Counted from the first letter of the stretch, positions 46,102-56,002 are shown. The stretch is 64,000 nucleotides of DNA from G963665545 sp963665545 (GCA_963665545.2 CAXXKZ010000004.1:310001-374000); one strand, 5' to 3'. Numbers and translations are program-made. The notes: a model not told the origin generated them from the sequence alone.

Positions 46102-46829
46102 GCGTTCAATCTCTGCTAATTCAAATGCAATTTGATGGCCAAGCCTTATCGACCGGCACTGCATTCTTAGTACAGTCGGAGAATGGCCCGTTGCTCATAA
46201 CAAATCGCCATAACGTTACCGGTAGGAGTCAAGAGACAGGCAATCCATTATCACCAACTGGCGCAAGCACACCAAACGAGGTCGTCATAATTCACAATCA
46301 GCAAGACAGTCCTGGATTGATGGATTTCAAAACGGAAAGATTACTAGATGGTGAAGATCCACTTTGGCATGAACACCCAGAACTAGGGCCCAGAGCGGAT
46401 TTTGTTGCACTCCCCTTAACAGAACTCGATGACGTTGCCATCTATGAGTACAACGTTAGCGATACAGGCCCAGCAATTTTGGTTGGCCCGGCTGATGCTA
46501 TTAGTGAAGTTGGTTTCCCATTTGGGCTCCAATCTGGTGGCTCATTAGCAATCTGGGCAACGGGCTTTATGGCATCTGAATCGTTTGTAAACTTTCGCGA
46601 TTTGCCAGTATTTCTAGTAGATTGTAGAAGCCGGCAAGGTCAATCTGGCTCTGCTGTTATCGCACACAGAAGTGGCGGAATGGTAGCTATGGAGAACGGT
46701 ATTTCTTCTGCTTTTGACGGTCCAGTTACTAGATTTTTAGGAATTTATAGTGGGCGCATCAATACAGAGTCTGATTTAGGGATTGTTTGGAAAGCTTCGG
46801 CAATTCTAGAGTTGGTCGAGTCGACGTAA

Positions 46830-46850
46830 ACCTAACAATTCGTTCAAGTA
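46830..46850 (+). other. Left half of an attC-like site after the protease gene
   Basis: ACCTAACAATTCGTTCAAG begins right after the protease TAA. ACCTAAC fits the RYYYAAC core and AATTCGTTCAAG is the typical left arm of attC sites. I could not find its matching right half before or after the nested IS256 insertion, so the site is probably incomplete. Confidence 0.5.
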
Positions 46851-47481
46851 CGAAATCGCTTCTTACATCGAGCAAATGGAACAACGCAGGCAGCAAGGCT
46901 GACGCGAGTTATGATCGAATCTGGTGTTTGAGCAGTTGAAAAAAAGCGGCGTATCTGGTTGATTTGTTGTTACCAAACTTCAAAGCAACCAAAGGAGATA
47001 CGCCACTATGAACAAGAATAATGTTATTGAACTGGAACGTCGAGCAATCAGTGCCGATCCGTTGACCGAATTGCTCAAAGAAGGCGCCCGGAAGCTGCTC
47101 GCCGAAGCGGTGGAAAGTGAAGTCCAGGAGCTGCTGGCCAAGTATCAGGATTGGCGTACCGAATCAGGTCATGCCGGTGTGGTGCGCAACGGTTACCTGC
47201 CAGAACGTGAGTTGCAGACCGGCCTGGGACCGATCCGGGTGAGAATTCCCAAGGTGCGCTCGAAGACCGGTGAAGCAGTGAGTTTTCAGTCGGTGCTGGT
47301 GCCGCCATATGTGCGCAAGACAGCGACTTTCGAGGCAGCCATTCCGTGGTTGTACCTCAAAGGGGTATCCAGCGGTGAGATGGCTGAGGCGTTGCGGGTA
47401 CTGGTGGGCCCGCAGGCACAGGGTCTGTCGGCCAGCACGGTATCCCGCCTGAAACAGGTATGGGCGGAGGAATATCGAGCG

Positions 47482-48866
47482 GAGTTATGATCGAATCTGG
47501 TGTTTGAGCAGTTGAAAAAAAGCGGCGTATCTGGTTGATTTGTTGTTACCAAACTTCAAAGCAACCAAAGGAGATACGCCACTATGAACAAGAATAATGT
47601 TATTGAACTGGAACGTCGAGCAATCAGTGCCGATCCGTTGACCGAATTGCTCAAAGAAGGCGCCCGGAAGCTGCTCGCCGAAGCGGTGGAAAGTGAAGTC
47701 CAGGAGCTGCTGGCCAAGTATCAGGATTGGCGTACCGAATCAGGTCATGCCGGTGTGGTGCGCAACGGTTACCTGCCAGAACGTGAGTTGCAGACCGGCC
47801 TGGGACCGATCCGGGTGAGAATTCCCAAGGTGCGCTCGAAGACCGGTGAAGCAGTGAGTTTTCAGTCGGTGCTGGTGCCGCCATATGTGCGCAAGACAGC
47901 GACTTTCGAGGCAGCCATTCCGTGGTTGTACCTCAAAGGGGTATCCAGCGGTGAGATGGCTGAGGCGTTGCGGGTACTGGTGGGCCCGCAGGCACAGGGT
48001 CTGTCGGCCAGCACGGTATCCCGCCTGAAACAGGTATGGGCGGAGGAATATCGAGCGTGGAGCCAGCGTCGCCTGGGACAGGACCGGTGGGTGTATGTCT
48101 GGGCTGATGGTGTCTACAGTGGGCTGCGGGCGGAGGATGCCAAGCTCTGCGCGCTGGTGATCATTGGTGTCAATGAACGCGGCGAAAAACATTTTCTGGC
48201 GATTGAGGACGGGGTGCGAGAATCGACTCAGAGTTGGCGTGAGGTGTTGCTGAATCTGAAGTCGCGCGGCATGAGCGCCCCACAACTGGCGATTGGTGAT
48301 GGTGCGATGGGTTTTTGGGCGGCGCTGGATGAAATCTTTCCGGCCAGCCGCCAGCAACGCTGCTGGATGCACAAGACCATGAATGTACTGAATTGTTTGC
48401 CGAAATCCGCACAACCCAAAGCCAAGCAGGCCCTGCACGCCATCTGGCAGGCGGAAACCAAGGATGATGCAAACAAGGCGTTTGATTTGTTTATTGAGAT
48501 CTTTGAGGCGAAATACCCGAAAGCGACGAGCTGTTTGCTCAAGGATCGGGATGAACTGTTGGCATTTTATGATTTTCCGGCCCAACACTGGCAGAGCATC
48601 CGGACCAGCAACCCGATTGAATCCACCTTTGCCACCATCCGCCACCGGACCAAAAGATCCAAAGGTTGTCTGACGCGCAATGGCATGTTGCATATGATGT
48701 TCAAATTGAGCCAGTGTGCGGAAAAGAAATGGCGCCGGCTACGCGGCTTTGATTACCTGGCCAAGGTGATTACGGGGGTGAAATTCAAAGATGGGATCGA
48801 GGTAAAAGAGATTGATCAGGTCGCCGCTTGAATCAAATGGCTAAACACCAGATTTGACAATAGCTC
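47482..48866 (+). mobile_element. IS256-family element, copy K (nested in copy J)
   Basis: 1385 bp with exact 9-bp duplication TATCGAGCG (47473-47481 and 48867-48875), which lies in the transposase gene of copy J. Same orientation as its host element. Confidence 0.96.
47584..48831 (+). CDS. IS256-family transposase, copy K
   Basis: 415 residues, protein identical to copy A. It carries the silent marker shared with copies E and H, so it did not come from copy J's direct parent type. Confidence 0.95.
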   Translation: MNKNNVIELERRAISADPLTELLKEGARKLLAEAVESEVQELLAKYQDWRTESGHAGVVRNGYLPERELQTGLGPIRVRIPKVRSKTGEAVSFQSVLVPPYVRKTATFEAAIPWLYLKGVSSGEMAEALRVLVGPQAQGLSASTVSRLKQVWAEEYRAWSQRRLGQDRWVYVWADGVYSGLRAEDAKLCALVIIGVNERGEKHFLAIEDGVRESTQSWREVLLNLKSRGMSAPQLAIGDGAMGFWAALDEIFPASRQQRCWMHKTMNVLNCLPKSAQPKAKQALHAIWQAETKDDANKAFDLFIEIFEAKYPKATSCLLKDRDELLAFYDFPAQHWQSIRTSNPIESTFATIRHRTKRSKGCLTRNGMLHMMFKLSQCAEKKWRRLRGFDYLAKVITGVKFKDGIEVKEIDQVAA

Positions 48867-49685
48867 TATCGAGCGTGGAGCCAGCGTCGCCTGAGACAGG
48901 ACCGGTGGGTGTATGTCTGGGCTGATGGTGTCTACAGTGGGCTGCGGGCGGAGGATGCCAAGCTCTGCGCGCTGGTGATCATTGGTGTCAATGAACGCGG
49001 CGAAAAACATTTTCTGGCGATTGAGGACGGGGTGCGGGAATCGACTCAGAGTTGGCGTGAGGTGTTGCTGAATCTGAAGTCGCGCGGCATGAGCGCCCCA
49101 CAACTGGCGATTGGTGATGGTGCGATGGGTTTTTGGGCGGCGCTGGATGAAATCTTTCCGGCCAGCCGCCAGCAACGCTGCTGGATGCACAAGACCATGA
49201 ATGTACTGAATTGTTTGCCGAAATCCGCACAACCCAAAGCCAAGCAGGCCCTGCACGCCATCTGGCAGGCGGAAACCAAGGATGATGCAAACAAGGCGTT
49301 TGATTTGTTTATTGAGATCTTTGAGGCGAAATACCCGAAAGCGACGAGCTGTTTGCTCAAGGATCGGGATGAACTGTTGGCATTTTATGATTTTCCGGCC
49401 CAACACTGGCAGAGCATCCGGACCAGCAACCCGATTGAATCCACCTTTGCCACCATCCGCCACCGGACCAAAAGATCCAAAGGTTGTCTGACGCGCAATG
49501 GCATGTTGCATATGATGTTCAAATTGAGCCAGTGTGCGGAAAAGAAATGGCGCCGGCTACGCGGCTTTGATTACCTGGCCAAGGTGATTACGGGGGTGAA
49601 ATTCAAAGATGGGATCGAGGTAAAAGAGATTGATCAGGTCGCCGCTTGAATCAAATGGCTAAACACCAGATTTGACAATAGCTCG

Positions 49686-49835
49686 GCTGACGCCGAAGCA
49701 CTATGTAGGCTGATTAGCTGTACTGCAGGAGGATTGGCTATCAACTATCAAGTGTACCGAGATAAAGCAACTATCAAGGATCAATGGAAGCTGTTCAAAA
49801 CCATGATTGCCGAACATGTCGATTACAGCGAGTAG
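49686..49835 (+). pseudogene. 3' fragment of an unknown gene after copy J
   Basis: The open frame from the IS border reads ADAEALCRLISCTAGGLAIN, YQVYRDKATIKDQWKLFKTM and ends IAEHVDYSE. The 5' part should lie left of copy J but no good continuation through the attC-like stretch is clear. I do not recognise the family. Confidence 0.35.
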
Positions 49836-50101
49836 ACTAATCCGCCAAAAGAAGGGCGCTTCCTGAATGAGGCGTTTATCTCGCAGCGAATTTTCCGACC
49901 GATTGGACTGCTTTTGGCTGCGATTTATCCCACCTGCATTTATCGGCATTCGCGGCGACACGCTGGGGCCTTGAGGTGTCCACGAAACCGTCAAATTGGG
50001 CTCCCGCCACCCGAAGGAGTAGGCTCTAAGCAGAATCTGGTTGGGGAGTCTTGATTTGTCTTTTGTCGAGGAACTCAAGCGCAGAAAGAGAGGGCGAATT
50101 A
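49836..50101. other. Spacer, nothing recognisable
   Basis: No frame with family features or a ribosome site on either strand. This is the border between the IS-rich accessory block and ordinary chromosome. Confidence 0.4.
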
Positions 50102-50749
50102 TTGATTTCATTCATAAAAAGAGGTTTTAGACGGGTATTCAACGAAATCCGGTTTGCCCTTACGTTTCCCTGGGCCAAATCAATTAGTTCGAAACTTGGC
50201 TGTGTTCACACTCGCTCACATATTCCCCAACTGCTGACGAGTCTTGGACTGACCGGCGAGGGAATCGAACTTGGCGTGCGGGAAGGCAGATACTCCTGGG
50301 AGATTCTCGCAAGGAGCAAACTGGCACGATTATATTCCATCGATATGTGGGCCGGCGACAGCGGCCACGATGAGCAACAGATGCAGGGCGCTATAGACCG
50401 GCTGGCCTCTTTTGGTGACCGCACTGTCATCGTCCAGGCCGTGTTTAAAGAAGCCCTCAAAACATTCGACGATGAGCAACTGGATTTTGTTTATATCGAC
50501 GGCTATGCGCACGACGGCCAAAACGACGGGGAAACCCTGAGGGACTGGTGGCCTAAAGTGAAAGTCGGCGGGATTTTTTCGGGGCACGATTATCATCTCT
50601 TGTGGGAGAGAAACGTGCGGGCTGTGGACCAGTTCGTGAAGGAACATGGACTCAAATTCAATTTAACAGAAAGTGATCAATACCCTTCCTGGATCATCAT
50701 CAAAACTGCGAAGGCGCCAACCAATCACGCCTTCGGTGCCATAGATTGA
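50102..50749 (+). CDS. Class I SAM-dependent methyltransferase (Methyltransf_24 type)
   Basis: About 215 residues from TTG 50102 (MISFIKRGFRRVFNEIRF), with GAGGG upstream; the frame is open to 50051. The SAM-binding loop is GEGIELGVREGRYSWEILA, the acidic end of strand 2 is LYSIDMWAG, and later parts read ERLASFG-type helix, LDFVYIDGYAHD, GGIFSGHDYH. This is the small-molecule/sugar methyltransferase branch in which a DG-H motif may bind metal. The substrate is unknown; envelope glycans are likely by comparison with relatives. Confidence 0.75.
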   Translation: MISFIKRGFRRVFNEIRFALTFPWAKSISSKLGCVHTRSHIPQLLTSLGLTGEGIELGVREGRYSWEILARSKLARLYSIDMWAGDSGHDEQQMQGAIDRLASFGDRTVIVQAVFKEALKTFDDEQLDFVYIDGYAHDGQNDGETLRDWWPKVKVGGIFSGHDYHLLWERNVRAVDQFVKEHGLKFNLTESDQYPSWIIIKTAKAPTNHAFGAID

Positions 50750-50936
50750 TCTCGTTCTGACACAACCCATTGAAGTAACTTACAGGCTTCAGCGTACGGA
50801 ATTCACCGACCTCATTGCGGCCAGCGCGACTCGTAAAGGATGGTGGCTTGTGCACCGACTCGGCCATTCTCTTGACGATTGGGCGCATTGCTGTAGGGTG
50901 GAAGCGGTTGATCATTCGCCACTTCGGAGACCACCC

Positions 50937-53324
50937 TTGAAAAAACAATGCCGCATTGTTGCCTTCTATTTGAGTCTGTTCCTGATACCGGTAGGATGCT
51001 CGAACGGTACAGAAAACCTACCCCCAGCCGAACCGAGTGTTACGCGTATCGCGGGCATACTGGACCGCACCGTGTTGCCGATTCCTGATCCTCAATTCCC
51101 CAAGATCACCGAGATGGACGCGCGTAACGCAACGGCGCCGCCGCCGTTTTCTGTGCAAGCACCTGATGATGCGCCCAACGTTGTGATCGTGTTAATCGAC
51201 GACATCGGTTTCGGCGCTGCGGCAAGTTTCGGTGGCGCCATCCAGACGCCGACACTGGACCGTCTCGCGAATGCTGGCGTGCGCTTTAATCAATTCCATA
51301 CCACCGCACTGTGTTCACCCACGCGCATGGCACTGCTGACGGGGCGCAATCATCACTCGGCCAACGCGGGCTCCGTCATGGAAGTGGCCACTGCCTTTCA
51401 GGGTAACAGAGGTCAGCGTCCACAGAGTGTTGCGCCGGTCACCGAAATGCTGCGATTGAACGGCTACAGCACAGCCGCTTTTGGCAAATATCACGAGACG
51501 GCGCCATGGGAAGTGAGCGTGTCCGGCCCATTCGACAGCTGGCCGACAAGTTCGGGCTTCGACAAGTTTTATGGCTTTATCGGCGGTGAGACCAATCAGT
51601 TTGCGCCCGTCCTCCATGATGGAACGGCACCGGTCCATTTGCCTGACGACCCCGACTACCACTTCACCACCGACATGACCAATCAGGCGATTACCTGGGT
51701 CCGTTCCCAGCAGTCGCTCACCCCGGACAAACCGTTCTTCGTCTACTTCGCCACCGGAGCGACCCACGCACCGCACCACGTGCCGGCGGATTGGGTCGAT
51801 AAGTACAAGGGCAAATTTGATCAGGGCTGGGATGTGTACAGAGAACAAACGCTGGCACGCCAGATAGAGTTGGGTGTGGTTCCCCCGGGCACCAGGCTGG
51901 CGTCCAAGCCAGCAGATATCGCCGACTGGGATACGCTGTCTGAAGATGAGAAGCAGCTTTACGCCCGTCAGATGGAGGTATTTGCGGCCTTTGCAGAACA
52001 CACCGACCATGAGGTTGGCCGGCTGGTCGATGCCATCGAAGCGCTGGGCGAGATGGACAATACACTGTTCATCTACATTTTCGGGGATAACGGCTCCAGT
52101 GCCGAAGGCGGGCTGACCGGAACGTTCAATGAGACCACAGCACTCAATGCCATACCGGATACGGTCGAAGACCAGTTGGGGCGCCTGGATGAGTGGGGCG
52201 GCCCCCTCTCCTACCCCCATTTCCAGGCGGGCTGGGCAGTGGCCACCAATACACCATTCCAGTGGACCAAGCAGGTCGCCTCACACTACGGTGGCACCCG
52301 CAACCCACTGGTCGTTCATTGGCCAGACGGCATCAGTGCGAAGGGCGAAATACGTTCGCAATGGCATCACGTGACGGACATTGCACCCACGCTTATGGAG
52401 GCCGCCGGCCTGCCCTTTCCCAATACAGTCAGTGGTACAGATCAGAAGCCCTTTGAAGGCGTGAGCCTGATTTATTCATTCGATGATGCAGATGCTGCCG
52501 ACCAACATACAAGGCAGTACTTCGAGATGTTTGGTAACCGCGCAATCTATGACAACGGCTGGGTCGCGGCCACCAAACACCGGACACCGTGGGCGAATGC
52601 ACCCGATGGCCCGCTGGATCAGGATAGGTGGGAGCTGTATCACGTTGCAGATGACTTCAGCCAAGCAGACGATCTGGCCGATTCAAACCCGGACAAGCTC
52701 AAAGAATTGCGAGCCCTCTTTACCGAGGAGGCGATCAAATACGACGTCCTGCCGCTCGATGATCGCACCTTCGAGCGTTTCAACGCCTCGATTGCCGGCA
52801 GACCGGACCTGATGGGCGACCGCACGTCACTGACGGTATATCCGGGCATGACCCACATGACCGAGAACGTCTTTATCAATGTGAAGAACCGCTCACACAC
52901 GATCACCGCAGAGGTCGAAATCCCTCAAGATGGTGGGGAAGGCGTCATTCTGGCTCAAGGCGGGCGTTTCGCTGGCTGGAGTCTCTATATGACGGACGGC
53001 AAAGTTTCCTACGTGCACAACTGGGTTGGCAAGGCGCGTTACACCGTCACAGCACCGGAGCCGCTGGCTCCTGGCAAAGCGACAATCCGCTACGAATTTG
53101 CCTATGCCGGTGGAAAACCTGGTTCGGGCGGTACGGGAACGATTTTTGTCAACGGGCAGAAGGTGGCCGAGGGCCAGATCGACAATACCACGCCGTACCT
53201 CTTTTCTGCCGACGAGACCACCGATGTGGGTATGGACTTAGCCACTCCTGTAACTGAAGAATATGCCGAGGGCGACAACGAGTTCACCGGTGTGATCGAG
53301 AAGGTAACGGTGGAGGTGCTGTAG
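50937..53324 (+). CDS. Lipoprotein arylsulfatase
   Basis: 795 residues from TTG 50937, with GGAG 7 nt upstream. MKKQCRIVAFYLSLFLIPVG before C21 is a lipoprotein-like signal peptide. The sulfatase core shows NVVIVLIDDIGFG with metal Asp 88 and 89, the formylglycine motif CSPTRMALLTGRNHH (C126), FGKYHETAPWE, FVYFATGATHAPHH and IYIFGDNGSSAEGG. The last 200 residues form a beta-sandwich typical of this long arylsulfatase type. It needs Cys-to-formylglycine activation. It would remove sulfate groups at the cell surface; no polysaccharide-degrading partners are near. Convergent with the SDR gene that follows. Confidence 0.87.
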   Translation: MKKQCRIVAFYLSLFLIPVGCSNGTENLPPAEPSVTRIAGILDRTVLPIPDPQFPKITEMDARNATAPPPFSVQAPDDAPNVVIVLIDDIGFGAAASFGGAIQTPTLDRLANAGVRFNQFHTTALCSPTRMALLTGRNHHSANAGSVMEVATAFQGNRGQRPQSVAPVTEMLRLNGYSTAAFGKYHETAPWEVSVSGPFDSWPTSSGFDKFYGFIGGETNQFAPVLHDGTAPVHLPDDPDYHFTTDMTNQAITWVRSQQSLTPDKPFFVYFATGATHAPHHVPADWVDKYKGKFDQGWDVYREQTLARQIELGVVPPGTRLASKPADIADWDTLSEDEKQLYARQMEVFAAFAEHTDHEVGRLVDAIEALGEMDNTLFIYIFGDNGSSAEGGLTGTFNETTALNAIPDTVEDQLGRLDEWGGPLSYPHFQAGWAVATNTPFQWTKQVASHYGGTRNPLVVHWPDGISAKGEIRSQWHHVTDIAPTLMEAAGLPFPNTVSGTDQKPFEGVSLIYSFDDADAADQHTRQYFEMFGNRAIYDNGWVAATKHRTPWANAPDGPLDQDRWELYHVADDFSQADDLADSNPDKLKELRALFTEEAIKYDVLPLDDRTFERFNASIAGRPDLMGDRTSLTVYPGMTHMTENVFINVKNRSHTITAEVEIPQDGGEGVILAQGGRFAGWSLYMTDGKVSYVHNWVGKARYTVTAPEPLAPGKATIRYEFAYAGGKPGSGGTGTIFVNGQKVAEGQIDNTTPYLFSADETTDVGMDLATPVTEEYAEGDNEFTGVIEKVTVEVL

Positions 53325-53362
53325 ATCCGCCAATAGAGGAATTGGACTGGCTGCCCGCCGGT

Positions 53363-54151
53363 TCACATCATCAGCGCGCCGTTCTCTGGCAGCAACGCGC
53401 CGCCGTCGACAATGATGGTTTGCCCGGTGACGTAACTTGCGCCGTCGCTGGCAAGAAAGAGCATGGCATAGGCCATATCCATCGGCGTGCCCCAACGCTT
53501 GAGTGGCACGAAACCCGCCATCGCCTGGCGTTCCTCCCCGGTTGTCGCACCCTCAACACCTGCGGTCAGCACCAGGCCCGGTTCCACGCCGTTGACGGTA
53601 ACCCCATAGGGCGCCAGTTCAATGGCCGCAGAACGCATAAATCCATTGATCCCGGCCTTGGATGCCCCGTAATGAGTGAGACCTGCCACGCCAGTCCGGT
53701 TTCCGGTTACAGAAGAGGTAAACAACACGCGCCCGCTGCCTCGCTCCTTCATATGGGGTGTACATGCTTTGGTCAGACGGAATGCGGCCGTCAAGTTGGT
53801 TTCCAAAACCTCGTTCCACGCGCTGTCTTCAATTTCTTCCAGTGCCTGGAACGGATAAATGCCTGCGTTGTGTACCAGGATGTCGACTGTCCCAAATTGC
53901 TCCACTGTCCCTTTAACCAGTGTTTCAACGCCGGCGGCGCTGCCGATATCGGCGATGATGCCATGGGCAACGCCCTGGGCATGGGTAATATCCGTCACCA
54001 CCCGTTCAACATCGCTCTGGGTTCGGGCGTTGACCACAACGCGCGCCCCCTCGCTGGCAAAGAGACTGGCGATCGCCTCGCCGATTCCTTGCCCGGCGCC
54101 GGTAACGATGACTGCCTTGCCCTTCAGTCCAGTTGAGGTTTGCCTTGTCAT
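53363..54151 (-). CDS. FabG-like short-chain dehydrogenase/reductase
   Basis: 262 residues from ATG 54151, which has AGGAG 9 nt upstream; the longer open frame to 54424 is not coding in my view. Motifs are VIVTGAGQGIGEAIA, ADIGSAAGVETL, VHNAGIY, LFTSSVTGNRTG, the active site YGASK, and VNGVEPGLVLT, ending YVTGQTIIVDGG. It is a classical SDR with NAD(P) specificity not certain. The substrate is unknown. It is divergent from the membrane sulfatase operon with about 140 nt between them. Confidence 0.82.
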   Translation of the reverse strand: MTRQTSTGLKGKAVIVTGAGQGIGEAIASLFASEGARVVVNARTQSDVERVVTDITHAQGVAHGIIADIGSAAGVETLVKGTVEQFGTVDILVHNAGIYPFQALEEIEDSAWNEVLETNLTAAFRLTKACTPHMKERGSGRVLFTSSVTGNRTGVAGLTHYGASKAGINGFMRSAAIELAPYGVTVNGVEPGLVLTAGVEGATTGEERQAMAGFVPLKRWGTPMDMAYAMLFLASDGASYVTGQTIIVDGGALLPENGALMM

Positions 54152-54292
54152 GTTATGACTCCTGCTGGTTGATTTGCAGCGAGCCCCTGGCCCTCTGCGG
54201 TTTGATTTCCAGTCTGCTGGCCCGGTCCGGGTCCTGTCAACCTGCAACAGCCACGCCTTGTCCAAGCACCAAACCTTCTCAATTCCTCGCTT

Positions 54293-56002
54293 ATGGCCAT
54301 GGATCAATGGTCTGTGGATAATGGATTGATGTTCAGGCCGCACATTTTCATATCCCGGGGCGATGCCATCCTGGCGCTGGTGAAGTGCGTGCTCTTGGGT
54401 ACTGGAATTTTCTTGACGACCCACCTGTTCCCTTCTCGAATTGACGACTTTTGGCTCAATCGGGCCTGGTTCTCACTGTTCGCATTCACCGGCATCTGGC
54501 TGGCCGCGGCGGTCTCGATGATGTACCTGGCGTTTCTGCCCAGAAATCTGGCCAAAGCGGCCTGGACCATTGTGCTTGCCCTGGCAACAATTGCAGGCGA
54601 TGCTTATTTCAGCATCGCCCATGATCCGCTTACACCGGGAATGATCGAGGCCATGCTGGATGCGCCCTTGCCCGGCGCAGAGTTTTACGCGTTTTACCGG
54701 CCTTTCTTTTTATCATCAGTGCTTGCTACGACCATTACTGTTGCGGGAATTTACCTGCCGCCCTACTTCAAATCTCTTGCATTCCGCTGGGGCCCTGCAA
54801 TTCCCGCCGCGCCCCTGTTGATGTTGATCATTGTCACGGCTCTGTTTGCCGGTCACGGCGGCAGTGAATTTCGCGGTATGCCCATCCAGTATCAGTCTCT
54901 GGCGGCCATCGGCGTTTATGCCGCAAGCCAAAGAAACCACCCACCCAAAGCCGACGTCACACTGCGCCGCATCGGCCCACCTGCTGCCCAGAATATCGTT
55001 GTCATCATCGATGAGAGCATCAGTGGGGACTTTATTGACCTCAATGTTCAGCGCGGCACGACACCCTTTCTGCGGGGTATGTCGAAGGATATCGCCAATT
55101 TCGGTTTGGCCACCTCCTTCAGCAGCTGCATTCTCTACAGCAACGCTGTCATACGCCTGGGCGTCAACCCGAAACGGCTGGCCGCAGGTCAGAGCACAAT
55201 ATTTCGCAATCCTTCGGTGTGGAAGTATGCCCGTCAAGCCGGTTACGAAACCAACCACATCGATTTCCAGGAACTGGTCCGCGAATATCGCTTCATTGCA
55301 GGCGCTGAGGAATTCGACCTCATTGATCGGCACTTTGATCCACCTGGGCAGGGGCAGGCCTATCTCTGGGATCAATCCGCCATCCAGTTACTGGTCGAGA
55401 TTCTGGATAACCCTGAACCTCAATTTGTCATTTTCAACAAAGTCGGCGCTCATTTCCCATACCAATCAGCGCATCCCCCTGATGAGACGCCCTTCATGCC
55501 TGCAATGCAGGCTGGAGAGCCGATCAACGATAGGGGGCGGCTGATTAATTCTTACAAGAATGCAATTCGTTGGTCCGTGGACCGGTTTTTCGAAGCGCTG
55601 CTGGCGCAAATCAAGCTGGAAGAAACGCTGGTCATCTATACCTCAGATCACGGGCAGAATCTGATGGATGATGGCACGCATCTAACGCATTGCAGGGCCC
55701 GGCTTGCACACTTGAACGAGTAACTGGTTCCGTTGCTCGTGTTCACCCGGGATCTGAATCTCAAGATGCTCATTGACACCGCGGCCAGTCTCAATCGCGA
55801 CAAGGCTTCGCATTTTGAGGTTTTTCCAACTCTGCTCTACCTATTCGGCTATGATCCAACCGCAGTACGCGACCGCTATCATGCCAATCTGTTTGAGGCC
55901 ATTACTGAACCCATGGGGGTGACAACCGGATCACTGACAGGTCCACTCATCAGCCGCCTGCGCTGGATAGAGCGGGATGAACTGGATATATTGAAGCGGT
56001 GA
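54293..56002 (+). pseudogene. Membrane sulfatase-fold transferase (EptA/LtaS-like) with in-frame ochre stop
   Basis: Four to five hydrophobic segments (ALVKCVLLGTGIFLTTHLF, AWFSLFAFTGIWLAAAVSMM, WTIVLALATIAGDAYFSIA, FFLSSVLATTITVAGIYL, AIPAAPLLMLIIVTALFAG) precede an alkaline-phosphatase-fold domain: NIVVIIDESISGDFIDLN, TSFSSCILYSNAVIRLG with the nucleophile region, FNKVGAHFPY and VIYTSDHGQNLMDDGTHLTH. At 55721-55723 TAA interrupts, yet the same frame goes on LVPLLVFTRDLNLKMLIDTA, FEVFPTLLYLFGYDPTAV to 56002. VPLLVF is the normal next motif of the family. A pair of small indels after THC is an alternative reading. The true stop overlaps the next gene's start (GTGA), which shows the whole gene once headed the operon. 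The start could also be ATG 54329. Relatives move phosphoethanolamine or glycerol phosphate onto envelope glycans. Confidence 0.75.

Larger units (their letters stand above)
44686..46829 (+). pseudogene. Trypsin-like serine protease gene, split by IS256 copy I
   Basis: Ten codons (ATG 44686: MPSIAKPSVQ) precede IS256 copy I. After it, the frame resumes in GTTCAATCTCTG (V Q S L) and goes on LLIQMQFDGQALSTGTAFLV. The trypsin-fold triad is visible: H in LLITNRHNVTGR, D in GPRADFVALPL and S in CRSRQGQSGSAVIAH. The rebuilt protein has about 249 residues and no signal peptide, so it would be cytoplasmic. An internal ATG at 46125 keeps the whole triad, so the truncated form could still be made. Half attC-like sites lie on both sides (44642-44666 and 46830-46850), as expected of an integron gene cassette. 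Stand-alone trypsin-like proteins of this sort also occur as defence effectors, but no partner is seen here. Confidence 0.75.
47008..49649 (+). pseudogene. IS256-family transposase, copy J, disrupted by copy K
   Basis: The gene is cut after residue 158 (EEYRA) by copy K. The right part carries D175, D239 and E346 and one change, G165R. Neither part can be active alone. Confidence 0.93.
46906..49684 (+). mobile_element. IS256-family element, copy J, interrupted by copy K
   Basis: Left part 46906-47481 and right part 48867-49684 together make a full element plus one 9-bp duplication. The outer duplication GGCTGACGC is exact (46897-46905 and 49685-49693). Copy K sits in the middle. Confidence 0.95.

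Noticed and set aside
46125..46829. Anti-phage defence system built on the trypsin-like protease
   Set aside because: Stand-alone trypsin domains do occur in defence operons, but no sensor, nucleotidyltransferase or other partner is next to it; the cassette context explains it better.
53363..54424. SDR with a 91-residue N-terminal extension
   Set aside because: The extension is not SDR-like, and an AGGAG-preceded ATG at 54151 gives a normal-sized protein.
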